A DNA stretch of 64,000 nt from Cupriavidus taiwanensis. GTDB lineage: Bacteria > Pseudomonadota > Gammaproteobacteria > Burkholderiales > Burkholderiaceae. A program made the translations under genes and the position numbers. The notes under the pieces are model-generated. The model did no database searches, was not told the DNA's origin, and saw only the letters and a program-made list of their open reading frames with translations. The stretch is taken from contig NZ_LT984804.1 in the NCBI RefSeq assembly GCF_900250115.1, positions 186,001 to 250,000 on the forward strand, written 5' to 3'. Below, piece after piece: positions 28,387-37,447 of the stretch (the stretch's first letter is position 1; every line of letters starts with the position of its first letter).

Positions 28387-29064
28387 GTGAAGACCATGAA
28401 ATCGTGCTGCCTGCTCGGCGCGGCCGCCGCGCTGCTGCTGGCGGGCTGTGCCACCGAGACCTCGACCGCCTTGCCGGTGCAGAAGGTGGAAAGCGCCAGC
28501 CGGCCCTACCAGGGCGTGCGCACGCCGATTGCCGTCGGCAAGTTCGACAACCGTTCCAACTACATGCGCGGCGTGTTCTCGGACGGCATCGACCGCCTGA
28601 GCGGACAGGCCAAGACCAGCCTGGTCACCCACCTGCAGCAGACCAATCGCTTCAATGTGCTGGAGCGCGAGAACCTGGCCGAAATCAAGCGCGAGGCGGC
28701 GATCAAGAACCAGGCCCAACGCCTCAAGGGCGCCGACTATGTGGTGACCGGCGACATCACCGAGTTCGGCCGCAAGGAAGTCGGCGACGTGCAGCTGTTC
28801 GGCATCCTCGGCCGCGGCCGCGAGCAGGTGGCCTATGCCAAGGTCAATCTCAACATCGTCAACATCAACACCTCGGAAGTCGTGTATGCCACGCAAGGCG
28901 CGGGCGAATACAAGCTGTCGAACCGCGAGGTGATCGGGTTTGGCGGCACGGCCAGCTATGACTCGACGCTCAACGGCAAGGTCATGGACCTGGCCATGCG
29001 GGAGGCCGTGAACAACCTGGTCAGCGCCATCGAGACGGGCGCCTGGAAGCCGGCCCAGCAATAA
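28387..29064 (+). CDS. CsgG/HfaB-family lipoprotein
   Basis: 225 residues from the GTG at 28387, with AGGGAGA 7 bp upstream; an ATG follows three codons later. A lipoprotein signal (LLLAGCATETS) precedes a CsgG-like fold: TPIAVGKFDNRSNYMRGVF, TSLVTHLQQTNRFNVLERENL, LKGADYVVTGDITEFGRKE, VYATQGAGEYKLS. CsgG itself is the curli secretion pore, but there are no curli subunit genes here. In this three-gene context (CsgG-like, DUF4810, DUF799) the set is thought to build an outer-membrane complex of unknown cargo. It is first in the operon. Confidence 0.88.
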   Translation: MKTMKSCCLLGAAAALLLAGCATETSTALPVQKVESASRPYQGVRTPIAVGKFDNRSNYMRGVFSDGIDRLSGQAKTSLVTHLQQTNRFNVLERENLAEIKREAAIKNQAQRLKGADYVVTGDITEFGRKEVGDVQLFGILGRGREQVAYAKVNLNIVNINTSEVVYATQGAGEYKLSNREVIGFGGTASYDSTLNGKVMDLAMREAVNNLVSAIETGAWKPAQQ

Positions 29065-29105
29065 GCGCCGGTCCCGGCGCCAGGTCCAACGCAACGAGAA
29101 CAACA

Positions 29106-29540
29106 ATGATGAACACGGTCATGCTGCATCGCGCAGCATTATTGTCGGCCGCCGGCAGCATCCTGCTTGCCGGCTGCGCCGCGCCCAAGCCCATGTACCA
29201 GTGGGAGGGCTATCAGACGCAGGTGTACGAGTATTTCAAGGGCGAATCCAGGGAAGCGCAGATCACGGCGCTGGAAAGCGGCCTGCAGAAGATCCAGGCG
29301 CAGAGCGGCTCGGTGCCGCCGGGCTATCACGCCCAGCTTGGCCTGCTGTACCTGAACGTCGGCAAGGGCGAGCAGATGATCAAGGAATTCCAGACCGAAA
29401 AGACGCTGTTTTTGGAATCGGCGCCTTACATGGATTTCCTGCTCAGGAACGTGAAGGGCGACACCCGCACCGAGATCAGCACCGGCGCCACCGCAGGCAA
29501 GGCCGCGGGCAGCGCCAGCACCGCAGGGAGCGCCCAATGA
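29106..29540 (+). CDS. DUF4810 lipoprotein
   Basis: 144 residues. Signal with lipobox LLAGCAAPK, then the DUF4810 core: MYQWEGYQTQVYEYFKGES, ALESGLQKIQAQSGSVPPGY, HAQLGLLYLNVGKGEQMI and ESAPYMDFLLRNVKG. The C-terminal 25 residues are Ala/Gly/Ser-rich. The family almost always occurs between CsgG-like and DUF799 genes, as here. It overlaps the next gene by ATGA, so the products are probably made in fixed ratio. Function unknown. Confidence 0.88.
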   Translation: MMNTVMLHRAALLSAAGSILLAGCAAPKPMYQWEGYQTQVYEYFKGESREAQITALESGLQKIQAQSGSVPPGYHAQLGLLYLNVGKGEQMIKEFQTEKTLFLESAPYMDFLLRNVKGDTRTEISTGATAGKAAGSASTAGSAQ

Positions 29541-30193
29541 TGCGCCGACTCCTCACCTATGTCGCGGGCGTGGCCATCGCCATGCTGTTCGCCGGCTGTG
29601 CCGTGCCCACCAAGCAGGTGGATTACGCCGCCTTCAAGGCCAGCCGGCCGCGCTCGATCGTGGTATTGCCACCGCAGAATACCTCGCCGGACATCAAGGC
29701 CACCTATGCCATGCTGTCGCAAGCCACCTTCCCGCTGGCGGAATCGGGCTACTACGTGCTGCCCGTGGCCGTGGTCGACGAAACCTTCCGGCAGAACGGC
29801 CTGACGGTGCCGGACGACATCCATGCCGTGCCGCTGGCCAAGCTGCACGAGATCTTCGGCGCGGACGCCGCGCTGTACGTCACCGTGACCGAGTATGGCT
29901 CCCGCTACCAGATCCTCAGCAGCGTGACCCGGGTGGCGGCCAACGCCAAGCTGGTCGACCTGAGGAACGGCGACGTCCTGTGGTCCGGCACCGCGGTGGC
30001 TGCCACCGACAGCTCCGGCAGCGGCGGCGGGCTGATCGGCATGCTGATCAGTGCAGCCATCACGCAGGCGATGAACCACACCATGGACGCCAGCTATACC
30101 GTTGCCGGCAGCACCAGCTACCGGCTGCTGGCAGCGGGCCAGCCCGGCGGCCTGCTGTATGGGCCGCGCTCGCCGAAGTACCAGTCGGACTAA
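29537..30193 (+). CDS. DUF799 (GNA1162-like) lipoprotein
   Basis: 218 residues; the ATG overlaps the previous stop. Lipobox LFAGCAVPT. The DUF799 core is clear: YAAFKASRPRSIVVLPPQN, TFPLAESGYYVLPVAVVDE, HEIFGADAALYVTVTEYGS and KLVDLRNGDVLWSGTAVA. A glycine-rich helix (GGGLIGMLISAAITQAM) follows. Neisserial GNA1162 is a surface-related vaccine candidate whose structure resembles TolB-type adaptors. It is last gene of the three-lipoprotein operon. Confidence 0.88.
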   Translation: MMRRLLTYVAGVAIAMLFAGCAVPTKQVDYAAFKASRPRSIVVLPPQNTSPDIKATYAMLSQATFPLAESGYYVLPVAVVDETFRQNGLTVPDDIHAVPLAKLHEIFGADAALYVTVTEYGSRYQILSSVTRVAANAKLVDLRNGDVLWSGTAVAATDSSGSGGGLIGMLISAAITQAMNHTMDASYTVAGSTSYRLLAAGQPGGLLYGPRSPKYQSD

Positions 30194-30233
30194 GGTCGTC
30201 CCGCCGGGGCGGCACCGGCCGTGGCCGCCCGCC

Positions 30234-31280
30234 TCAGCGGATGATGGCGGCAATCGCGCGCTGCTGGCGTGCAAACCAGAAGCGCAACAGCCGGTTCGAC
30301 AGCACCGCCGGCAGCGAACACGCCAGCATCCGGTAGACCTGGCCGCGCGGCAGCCGCGACGCCCTGGCGGGGTCGAGCCAGGCGTCATTGCGCACCAGGC
30401 GCTTCAGGGTCTCCATGCCGATCAGCACCGGCCACAGGCAGGCCAGCCGCAGCCTGACGAAGCGCGCCGGGATGGCCAGCGTATAGGCCAGCGCTTGCTC
30501 GAAGTGTTCCAGCGTGATGCGCACCAGCTCGAACATCAGCGGGCGCGCGAGCATGGAGGCGTCCGGGCGCTGCAGGTCCTGCGGCTGCAGACCGTGCCGC
30601 GCCAGCATCGTCTCCGGCAGGTAGCAGCGGCCGATGCGCAGGTCCTTGCCGCAATCGCGCAGCACATTGGTCATCTGCAGGGCTTTGCCGAAGCGGACCC
30701 CGCGGCGCAGCATGGTGTCGGTGTCACCCATCGCGCCGGGCATGTGCGCGGCCGCCATGCGGGTCCAGAACTCGCCCACGCAGCCGGCGACCAGGTAGGT
30801 GTAACGGTCAAGCGCCTGCGCATCGCGCAGTGCTGCGATGCGGCCGGCATGCTCGTCGGGGAAGGTGCGCAGGTCGAACTCCATGCCTTCGGTCAGCGTC
30901 GAGACGATCTGACGTACGGCGGGCCGGTCGGCGGGACTCAATTGCGACAGCACCGTCAGCGCAGGCCCCAGCGATTCCAGCAGGACGCGCTCATCCGACT
31001 TCTCCTGCCGCGCCGCCACTTCCATGACAACGCTGTCGGCCAGCGCTGCGTCCGCCGACGCACCATTGACCCGGGCACGCAACGACAGCAGCAGCTCCAG
31101 CCGCCTTGGCGGCGCAATCAGAGAAGTATCGGCAATCGTATCGGCGGCTCGCGCCAGCAGGTAAGCCAGCCCGACCGGATCGCGCATGCCGGCGGGCAGC
31201 ACGCGCAGCGTCAGATAAAACGAACGCGAGACGCCCTTGAGCAGCGGACCAAGCAGGAACGCACGGCTGGGGTCGCGCAT
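30234..31280 (-). CDS. Squalene/phytoene synthase family protein
   Basis: 348 residues from the ATG at 31280 (MRDPSRAFLLGPLLKGVSRS). The head-to-head prenyl synthase signature is complete: SRSFYLTLRVLPAGMRDPVG, first aspartate motif DTIAD, VAGCVGEFWTRM, and second motif QMTNVLRDCGKDLRIGRCYLP (DxxxD). Members condense two farnesyl or geranylgeranyl diphosphates. The length and YLP pattern lean towards squalene-type synthases rather than the shorter HpnC/HpnD pair, but the product cannot be fixed. No hopanoid or carotenoid genes are adjacent. Confidence 0.85.
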   Translation of the reverse strand: MRDPSRAFLLGPLLKGVSRSFYLTLRVLPAGMRDPVGLAYLLARAADTIADTSLIAPPRRLELLLSLRARVNGASADAALADSVVMEVAARQEKSDERVLLESLGPALTVLSQLSPADRPAVRQIVSTLTEGMEFDLRTFPDEHAGRIAALRDAQALDRYTYLVAGCVGEFWTRMAAAHMPGAMGDTDTMLRRGVRFGKALQMTNVLRDCGKDLRIGRCYLPETMLARHGLQPQDLQRPDASMLARPLMFELVRITLEHFEQALAYTLAIPARFVRLRLACLWPVLIGMETLKRLVRNDAWLDPARASRLPRGQVYRMLACSLPAVLSNRLLRFWFARQQRAIAAIIR

Positions 31281-31572
31281 GGCAGATGTCCTGTTGCTGG
31301 AAGAGGTTTGTAGAATGACGGGGTCACGCCCGCCGGGTGCGGGCCACGGCGCATTGTACCTTTGACGCGCCGTGCGGAAGGCCTGCCGGCGCCCTTTTGA
31401 AGAGACTGGATATCCGCGTCCGCGGGAACGAAGAGGGGTGCGGGTTTGTGCAGCACGCTGCGGCACGGTTTCCCCGGTTTCCCCGGTGTGCGCGGCTTGA
31501 CCGGCCCGTCCGAAGCGACAAGAATTCCCGATCGCGGTGGCTCCTCCGCTGCCTACGTCTTTCCCCACACCC

Positions 31573-32499
31573 ATGATCCCACCCGTCAGCACCCTCCACG
31601 GCCGCCTCAAGATGCAGCACCTGCGCCTGCTGCTGGCCGTGGAAGAGCGTGGCTCGCTGCGCCAGGCGGCCGAGGCCCTGACGCTGACGCAGCCCGCGGT
31701 CAGCAAGATGCTGCAGGACATGGAAGACCTGCTCGGCGTGCCGTTGTTCGAGCGCCATGCGCGCGGGCTGCGGCCGACGCGCTTCGGGCTGGCGGCGACG
31801 CGCTATGCGCGGCTGGTGTTTGCCGACATGGGCGGCCTGCGCGACGAACTGGTGGCGCTGGAATCGGGCAAGATCGGCCGCGTGCGCGTCGGCGCGGTGA
31901 TGGCGCCGACGCCGGGGCTGCTTGCCGATGTGATCCGGCAACTGAACCGCGACCATCCGCGGCTGGAGGTGGCGGTGCACGTCGAGACCAGCGACGTGCT
32001 GATGCCGCAGCTGGAGCGCGACCAGCTCGACCTGGTGCTGGGACGGGTGCCGGATGGCTGGGACAGCAGCGGGCTGGAGTTCGAGCAGCTGGGCGACGAG
32101 GGCCTGGCGATCGTGGTCGGGCCGCAGCATACGCTGGCGCGGCGGCGCAAGCTGTCGTTCGCGGAGCTGACGCGCTACCCGTGGATCATGCAGCCGCGCC
32201 CCAGCCCGATGCGCGCGCTGATCGACCGCTCCTTCGAGGATGCGGGCGTGCCGGCGCCCCCGTCGACCATCGAGACCGCGGCGGTGCTGATGACCACCTC
32301 GTTGCTGGCGGACAGCGAACTGATCGCGGTGTTGCCGGAATCGGTCGCGGCCTACTATGGCCGGCTGGGCGCGCTGGCGGTGCTGCCGCTGCCGTTGCCG
32401 CGCAAGCTGGGGCCGTATGGCATCGTCACGCGGCGCGGCCGCCCGCCGACCGCATCGATGAGCCTGCTGATCGATGCGTTGCGGGCGCTGTCACGCTAG
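31573..32499 (+). CDS. LysR-family regulator (GbpR-like), sugar-acid island
   Basis: 308 residues from the ATG at 31573 (MIPPVSTLHGRLKMQHLRLL). HTH at SLRQAAEALTLTQPAVSKML, followed by LFERHARGLRPTRFGLAATRYAR, typical of the GbpR/galactose-binding-protein-regulator subgroup. Two close relatives sit at 35398 and 39762. The subgroup often controls sugar or sugar-acid catabolism. It is convergent with the semialdehyde dehydrogenase gene, with only 9 bp between the stops, and is the left border of the island. Confidence 0.87.
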   Translation: MIPPVSTLHGRLKMQHLRLLLAVEERGSLRQAAEALTLTQPAVSKMLQDMEDLLGVPLFERHARGLRPTRFGLAATRYARLVFADMGGLRDELVALESGKIGRVRVGAVMAPTPGLLADVIRQLNRDHPRLEVAVHVETSDVLMPQLERDQLDLVLGRVPDGWDSSGLEFEQLGDEGLAIVVGPQHTLARRRKLSFAELTRYPWIMQPRPSPMRALIDRSFEDAGVPAPPSTIETAAVLMTTSLLADSELIAVLPESVAAYYGRLGALAVLPLPLPRKLGPYGIVTRRGRPPTASMSLLIDALRALSR

Positions 32500-32508
32500 C
32501 GCGCCAGT

Positions 32509-34092
32509 TCAGCCGGCGCTGTCCGGAAGCTTGCCGTCGACGCGCCAGTGGTGGCGTTGCGGGCTGTCCGGGCGCAGCGAGGCGGGCAGCAGGGCGGCAG
32601 GCATGTCCTGGTAGCTGACCGGGCGCACGAAGCGCGCGATGGCCAGGCTGCCGACCGAGGTGCTGCGGCCGTCGGAAGTGGCCGGCCACGGCCCGCCATG
32701 CACCATCGCATGGCCGACTTCCACGCCGGTGCCGAAGCCGTTGACCAGGATGCGCCCCGCCAGCCGTTCCAGCGCGGGCAGGAACGCGCGGGCGGCGTCG
32801 TGGTCGGCGTCGTCGAGATGCAGCGCGGCGGTCAGCTGGCCTTCCAGGGTATCGATGACGCCACGCAGCTCAGCGAGGTCGCGGCAGCGCACCACCAGCG
32901 CGGCCGCGCCGAAGACTTCGTGGCGCAGCGCCGGATCGGCGAGGAAGGCCGCGGCGTCGGTGGCGAACAGCGCGGCCTGTCCCTGCGTGGCCGATCCCGC
33001 GGGGCCACGCGCGACGGCCTGTACCTGTGCGTGGCCGGCCAGCGACGCGACCCCGGCGCAATAGGCGCGATGGATGCCGGGGGTCAGCATGGTCGCCGCG
33101 GGCAGCGTGGCCAGCCGTGCCGAGGCGGCCTGCAGGAAGCGGTCGAGGTCGTTCCCCGCCAGCGCCAGCACCAGGCCGGGATTGGTGCAGAACTGCCCGG
33201 CGCCCAGCGTCAGCGAATCGGCGAAGGCGGCGCCAATGGCTTCGGCGCGCCTGGCCAGCGCTTGCGGGAACAGCAGCACCGGGTTGATGCTGCTCATCTC
33301 GGCAAACACGGGGATGGGCTCCGGCCGCGCCGCGGCCAGTGCCATCAGCGCCATGCCGCCCGCGCGCGAGCCGGTGAAGCCCACCGCCTTGATGCGCGCA
33401 TCGCGCACCAGGCCCTGGCCGATTTCCAGGCCGGCGTCGAACAGCAGCGAGAACGTGCCTTCGGGCAGGTCCAGGCCGGCCACGGCTTGCTGGATGGCGC
33501 GCCCGACCAGCTCGGACGTGCCGGGATGCGCGGGATGGGCCTTGACGATGACGGGGCAGCCGGCGGCCAGCGCCGACGCCGTATCGCCGCCGGCGACCGA
33601 GAAGGCCAGCGGGAAATTGCTGGCGCCGAATACCGCCACCGGGCCCAGCGGGATCTGGCGCAGGCGCAGGTCGGGGCGCGGCAGCGGCTGGCGCTCGGGC
33701 TGGGCCGGGTCCACGCGCAGTTCAAGGAAATCGCCCTGGCGCAGCAGGTTGGCAAACAGCCGCAACTGGCCCACGGTGCGGCCGCGCTCGCCTTCGATGC
33801 GGGCGCGCGGCAGGCCGGATTCGGCGACGCAGCGGTCGACCAGCGCATCGCCCAGCGCCAGGATGTTGGCGGCGATGGCTTCGAGGAAATCGGCGCGGCG
33901 CTCGGGCGCGGTCTCGCGGTAGGTGTCGAACGCCTGCCAGGCGAGGGCGCAGGCGTGCCCGAGCTGCTCGGGCGCGGCGCCGCCGAAGGCGGGTTCCAAG
34001 ATGGCGCCGGTGGCGGCGTCGATGGCGTGGAGGGTGCCGTGGGTGCCGCGCGGGGTTCGGCGGCCGATCAGGAGGTTGCCGGTGAGGGTCAT
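32509..34092 (-). CDS. 2,5-dioxovalerate (alpha-ketoglutarate semialdehyde) dehydrogenase
   Basis: 527 residues from the ATG at 34092. It is an aldehyde dehydrogenase of the KGSADH subtype: ASNF (Asn159), [15 protein letters not shown] (Lys184), GFTGSRAGG, catalytic Glu265 in [11 protein letters not shown] and Cys302 in [11 protein letters not shown]. The AEMSSINPV and QFCTNPG variants are characteristic of alpha-ketoglutarate semialdehyde dehydrogenases. These oxidise the last intermediate of non-phosphorylative pentose-acid and glucarate pathways to 2-oxoglutarate. The dehydratase upstream on the same strand makes its substrate. A palindrome pair separates the two genes. Confidence 0.9.
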   Translation of the reverse strand: MTLTGNLLIGRRTPRGTHGTLHAIDAATGAILEPAFGGAAPEQLGHACALAWQAFDTYRETAPERRADFLEAIAANILALGDALVDRCVAESGLPRARIEGERGRTVGQLRLFANLLRQGDFLELRVDPAQPERQPLPRPDLRLRQIPLGPVAVFGASNFPLAFSVAGGDTASALAAGCPVIVKAHPAHPGTSELVGRAIQQAVAGLDLPEGTFSLLFDAGLEIGQGLVRDARIKAVGFTGSRAGGMALMALAAARPEPIPVFAEMSSINPVLLFPQALARRAEAIGAAFADSLTLGAGQFCTNPGLVLALAGNDLDRFLQAASARLATLPAATMLTPGIHRAYCAGVASLAGHAQVQAVARGPAGSATQGQAALFATDAAAFLADPALRHEVFGAAALVVRCRDLAELRGVIDTLEGQLTAALHLDDADHDAARAFLPALERLAGRILVNGFGTGVEVGHAMVHGGPWPATSDGRSTSVGSLAIARFVRPVSYQDMPAALLPASLRPDSPQRHHWRVDGKLPDSAG

Positions 34093-34174
34093 GGTCGGGT
34101 TCTTGAAGGCGTTGTCGGGCGTGGGTTCAGGACGGGCGATGGCACGGCATGCGCGGTGACTTCGTGGAGGCTCC

Positions 34175-34309
34175 GGCCCTCTCCCCAACCCTCTCCCGCA
34201 AGCGGGAGAGGGAGCACGCAGCCGCGAGTTTTAGGGCCAGTGGTGCTTTCGTACGCTGGCGGTTTGCTCCCCTCTCCCGCGTGCGGGAGAGGGGCCGGGG
34301 GAGAGGGCC
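34175..34309. repeat. Dispersed palindrome pair, copies 4 and 5 (inverted)
   Basis: Copy 4 (34175-34216) is in the ccctctccccaaccctctcccgc orientation; copy 5 (34263-34309) is ctcccctctcccgc-gtgcgggagagggg-ccgggggagaggg. They lie between the two enzyme genes of one transcription unit and could act as an mRNA-processing or transcription-slowing site. Confidence 0.85.
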
Positions 34310-34351
34310 AGCGCCCCTCGATGCGAAGCGCCGGCACATTGCCCAGACCGC

Positions 34352-35284
34352 TCACCGCCCCCACCGCAACACCATCGGATCCAGCCGTCGCGCGATCCGC
34401 ATCAGCCCTTCGCGCGTGGCCGGGTGCATCGGCTGCAGCGGGTGGCGCACCGCATCCGACGCGATCACGCCGCCTTCCTGCATCAGCACCTTGCTGGTGG
34501 CCAGCCAGCCCTGGCGGTTTTCGTAGTTGATCAGCGGCAGCCACTGCTGGTAGCGCAGCGCGGCGAGTTCGGCGTCGCCGGCCTGCCAGGCATCGAGGAT
34601 CTGGCGGATACCGTCGGGAAAGCCCGCGCCGGTCATGGCGCCGGTGGCGCCCGCTTCCAGGTCGGCCATCAGCGTGATGGCCTCTTCGCCGTCCCAGGGG
34701 CCGACGATGGCGTCGCCGCCCAGTTCGATCAGCTCGCGCAGCTTGGCCGCGGCCTGCGGCACCTCGATCTTGAAGTACGACACATTGCCGATCTCGCGCG
34801 CCATGCGCGCCAGGAACGGCGCGCTCAGCGTGGTGCCGCTGACCGGTGCGTCCTGGATCATGATGGGAATCTCGATGGCGTCGGAGACCGTGGCGAAGAA
34901 CTCGTAGATGCTGCGCTCGGGCATGCGGATGGTGGCGCCGTGGTAGGGCGGCATCACCATCACCATGGCCGCGCCCGCATCCTGCGCCGCGCGGCTGCGC
35001 TCGGCGCACAGGCGCGAGCTGAAATGCGTGGTGGTGACGATCACCGGCACGCGGCCGTCGACGTGTTCCAGCACGGTCTGCATCAGCACGTTGCGCTCGT
35101 CGTCGCTCAGCACGAACTGTTCGGAGAAATTGGCCAGGATGCACAGGCCGTGCGAGCCGGCATCGATCATGAAGTCGATGCAGCGGCGCTGGCCGTCCAG
35201 GTCGAGCCCGCCGTGCGCGTCGAAGATGGTGGGCGCCACCGGGAATACGCCGCGGTAGACGGTGGGGGTTGGGCTGCGGGTCAT
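34352..35284 (-). CDS. DHDPS-fold 2-keto-3-deoxy-L-pentonate dehydratase (KDA dehydratase-like)
   Basis: 310 residues. It is a class I aldolase fold of the DHDPS family with Schiff-base Lys172 (YFKIEVPQAA) and Tyr114 (MPPYHGATI). The N-terminus (YRGVFPVAPTIFDAHGGLD) and the block GGDAIVGPWDGEEAITLMAD match L-2-keto-3-deoxyarabonate dehydratases, which turn the keto-deoxy acid into alpha-ketoglutarate semialdehyde, better than dihydrodipicolinate synthase. The next gene on the strand oxidises that semialdehyde. Divergent from a LysR gene with 113 bp between the starts. Confidence 0.88.
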   Translation of the reverse strand: MTRSPTPTVYRGVFPVAPTIFDAHGGLDLDGQRRCIDFMIDAGSHGLCILANFSEQFVLSDDERNVLMQTVLEHVDGRVPVIVTTTHFSSRLCAERSRAAQDAGAAMVMVMPPYHGATIRMPERSIYEFFATVSDAIEIPIMIQDAPVSGTTLSAPFLARMAREIGNVSYFKIEVPQAAAKLRELIELGGDAIVGPWDGEEAITLMADLEAGATGAMTGAGFPDGIRQILDAWQAGDAELAALRYQQWLPLINYENRQGWLATSKVLMQEGGVIASDAVRHPLQPMHPATREGLMRIARRLDPMVLRWGR

Positions 35285-35397
35285 GGTCTCGCTCCGGGCT
35301 GTCGGTCAAAAGGTCGGGCCAATATACGAGCCCCCCGGCGGGCTGTATATTGAAACCTTTCCATCTGGTGATCGCTTTTGCGACTCACCGACATGTC

Positions 35398-36354
35398 ATG
35401 AAATCCACCCTCGAGACCGTCATGGGCCGTTTGCGCGTCAAGCAGCTGCAACTGCTGATCGCGCTGGACGAACACGCCTCGCTGCACCAGGCGGCCGCGG
35501 CCATGGCGATGACCCAGTCGGCGGCGAGCAAGTCGCTGCAGGAGCTGGAAAGCATGCTGGAGGCACCGTTGTTCGAGCGCTCGCGGCGCGGCATGCGCCC
35601 CAACGCCTTCGGCCACTGCGTAATCCGGCACGCGCGCCAGCTGGTGGCGGACCTGGGCGCGATGTGCGACGAGGTGGCCGGCATCCGCGCCGGCAGCGGC
35701 GGCAGGGTCGCGGTCGGCACCATCATGGGAGCGGTGCCCGAGGTGCTGGTGCCGGCGCTGGCGCAGTTGCGCCAGGCGCACCCGGAGCTGGCGCTCGAAG
35801 TCATCGAGGACACCAGTCGCCGCCTGCTGGAACTGCTCGATGACGGCCACCTGGACCTGGTGATCGGCCGCTCGCTGGTCAGCGACGAGCCGGCCCGCTA
35901 CCACTACCACGCGCTTGGCGACGAGCAGGTGGCGGTGGTGGTGGGGCGCTCGCACCCGGCGCCGCGCACCGCCGCGATGGGGTTTGCCGACCTCGCGGGA
36001 TATCGCTGGATCACGTATGCCGGCCATATGCCGATGCACGCGCTGCTGCAGCGCGAACTGGACCTGGCCGGCATGGGCTTCCCGGCCAATGCGGTGTCGA
36101 CCTCGTCGGCGTTCGTCACGGTGGCGATGCTGCAGGGCGATCCCCGCCTGGTATCGCTGCTGCCGGCGGGCGTGGCGGCCATGTTCGAGCGCCAGAAGAT
36201 GTTGCGCATCCTGCCGGTGCGGCTGCAGTCACGCCAGCAGACCTTCGGCATCGTCATGCGGCGCGGCGGCGGCCTGTCGGCCGCGGCGCGGCAGCTGGTC
36301 GCTATCCTGAAAGCGGGTCCGCGCGGCGCCGGTGCGACGCAGGCCAAGGTATAA
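35398..36354 (+). CDS. LysR-family regulator (GbpR-like), central in the island
   Basis: 318 residues from the ATG at 35398 (MKSTLETVMGRLRVKQLQLL). HTH at SLHQAAAAMAMTQSAASKSL, then LFERSRRGMRPNAFGHCVIRHAR. The effector domain contains VAVGTIMGAVPEVLVPALAQ. It is divergent from the dehydratase-dehydrogenase pair and upstream of the Bug gene, so it can serve both flanks. It is related to the LysR proteins at 31573 and 39762, suggesting duplication within the island. Confidence 0.87.
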   Translation: MKSTLETVMGRLRVKQLQLLIALDEHASLHQAAAAMAMTQSAASKSLQELESMLEAPLFERSRRGMRPNAFGHCVIRHARQLVADLGAMCDEVAGIRAGSGGRVAVGTIMGAVPEVLVPALAQLRQAHPELALEVIEDTSRRLLELLDDGHLDLVIGRSLVSDEPARYHYHALGDEQVAVVVGRSHPAPRTAAMGFADLAGYRWITYAGHMPMHALLQRELDLAGMGFPANAVSTSSAFVTVAMLQGDPRLVSLLPAGVAAMFERQKMLRILPVRLQSRQQTFGIVMRRGGGLSAAARQLVAILKAGPRGAGATQAKV

Positions 36355-36462
36355 CGCCAGGTGATCGCCAGTTCAAAAAACATCAGTAGTGGCGAATCAC
36401 TGATGCTCCTATAGTCTGGCCATCCGCGCCGCAGAGCCGGACAGCAAACGACGGAGACAGCA

Positions 36463-37431
36463 ATGAAGACATGGATCGCCGGCGCACTCGCCGGCCTCGC
36501 CACGGTGGCCGCGGCAACGGGCGCGGCATGGGCCCAGGACCCGCGGCCGGTGCGGCTGATGGTGGGCGCCGCCCCTGGCGGCGGCACCGACGTGATGGCG
36601 CGTATCGTCTCCGACAAGCTCGCCGCGCAGCTGAAGCAGCCGGTGGTGGTGGACAATCGCCCCGGCGCGTCCAACACCATTGCCGCGGACATCACCGCCA
36701 AGGCGCCGGCGGACGGCAATACGCTGCTGATGGGCGTGGTCACCTCGCAGGCGATCGCGCCGCACCTGCTCAAGCTGCAGTTCGATCCGCTCAAGGACCT
36801 GGCGCCGGTGGCGCTGGTGTCGACCGTGCCCAATGTGCTGGTGGTCAACAACCAGGTGACGGCGCGCGACGTCAAGGCGCTGGTGGCGCAGATCCAGGCG
36901 AGTCCGGACAAGTTCCGCTACAGCTCGTCGGGGGTCGGCAGCACCCAGCACCTCGCCGGCGCGGCCTTTGCGCGCCAGATCAAGGGCAAGCTGCTGCATG
37001 TGCCGTACAAGAGCAGCAGCAGTGCGCTGGTGGACCTGATGGGCGGGCAGGTGGACCTGAGCTTCGAGACCATGCCGTCGGTCATCAGCCATATCAAGGC
37101 CGGCAAGCTGCGCGCGCTGGCGGTGACCGCCGACCAGCGCTCGGCGCTGCTGCCCAACGTGCCCACGCTGGCCGAAGCCGGCGTGCCGGGCATCCAGATG
37201 AGTGCGTGGTACGGTGTCTATGCGCCGGCCGGCACGCCGCCCGCGACGCTGCAGAAGCTGGGTGCCGCGCTGTCCACGGTGATCAAGGACCCCGACACCG
37301 TGCGCCGGCTGGCCGATGTGGGCGCGGTGCCCGGCACGCTGACCGCGTCGCAGTTCGATGCGTTCTCGCGCGCCGAATATGCGCGCTACGGCAAGCTGAT
37401 CGCCGAACTCGGCGTCAAGCTCGACCAATAA
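36463..37431 (+). CDS. Bug-family (TctC) periplasmic solute-binding protein, sugar-acid island
   Basis: 322 residues with a Sec signal (MKTWIAGALAGLATVAAATG, cleavage AWAQ). Bug motifs: VRLMVGAAPGGGTDVMARIV, VVVDNRPGASNTIAAD, FDPLKDLAPVALVSTVP, VPYKSSSSALVDLMGGQ, GKLRALAVTADQRSALLPNV. Probably binds a sugar acid, given the neighbours. No TctA/TctB membrane partner is in the window. A GGAGA ribosome site precedes the ATG. It runs into the PdxA-like gene 16 bp later and the enolase-type dehydratase, so the three likely form one operon. Confidence 0.9.
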   Translation: MKTWIAGALAGLATVAAATGAAWAQDPRPVRLMVGAAPGGGTDVMARIVSDKLAAQLKQPVVVDNRPGASNTIAADITAKAPADGNTLLMGVVTSQAIAPHLLKLQFDPLKDLAPVALVSTVPNVLVVNNQVTARDVKALVAQIQASPDKFRYSSSGVGSTQHLAGAAFARQIKGKLLHVPYKSSSSALVDLMGGQVDLSFETMPSVISHIKAGKLRALAVTADQRSALLPNVPTLAEAGVPGIQMSAWYGVYAPAGTPPATLQKLGAALSTVIKDPDTVRRLADVGAVPGTLTASQFDAFSRAEYARYGKLIAELGVKLDQ

Positions 37432-37447
37432 TTTTTTCGGAAGCCTC

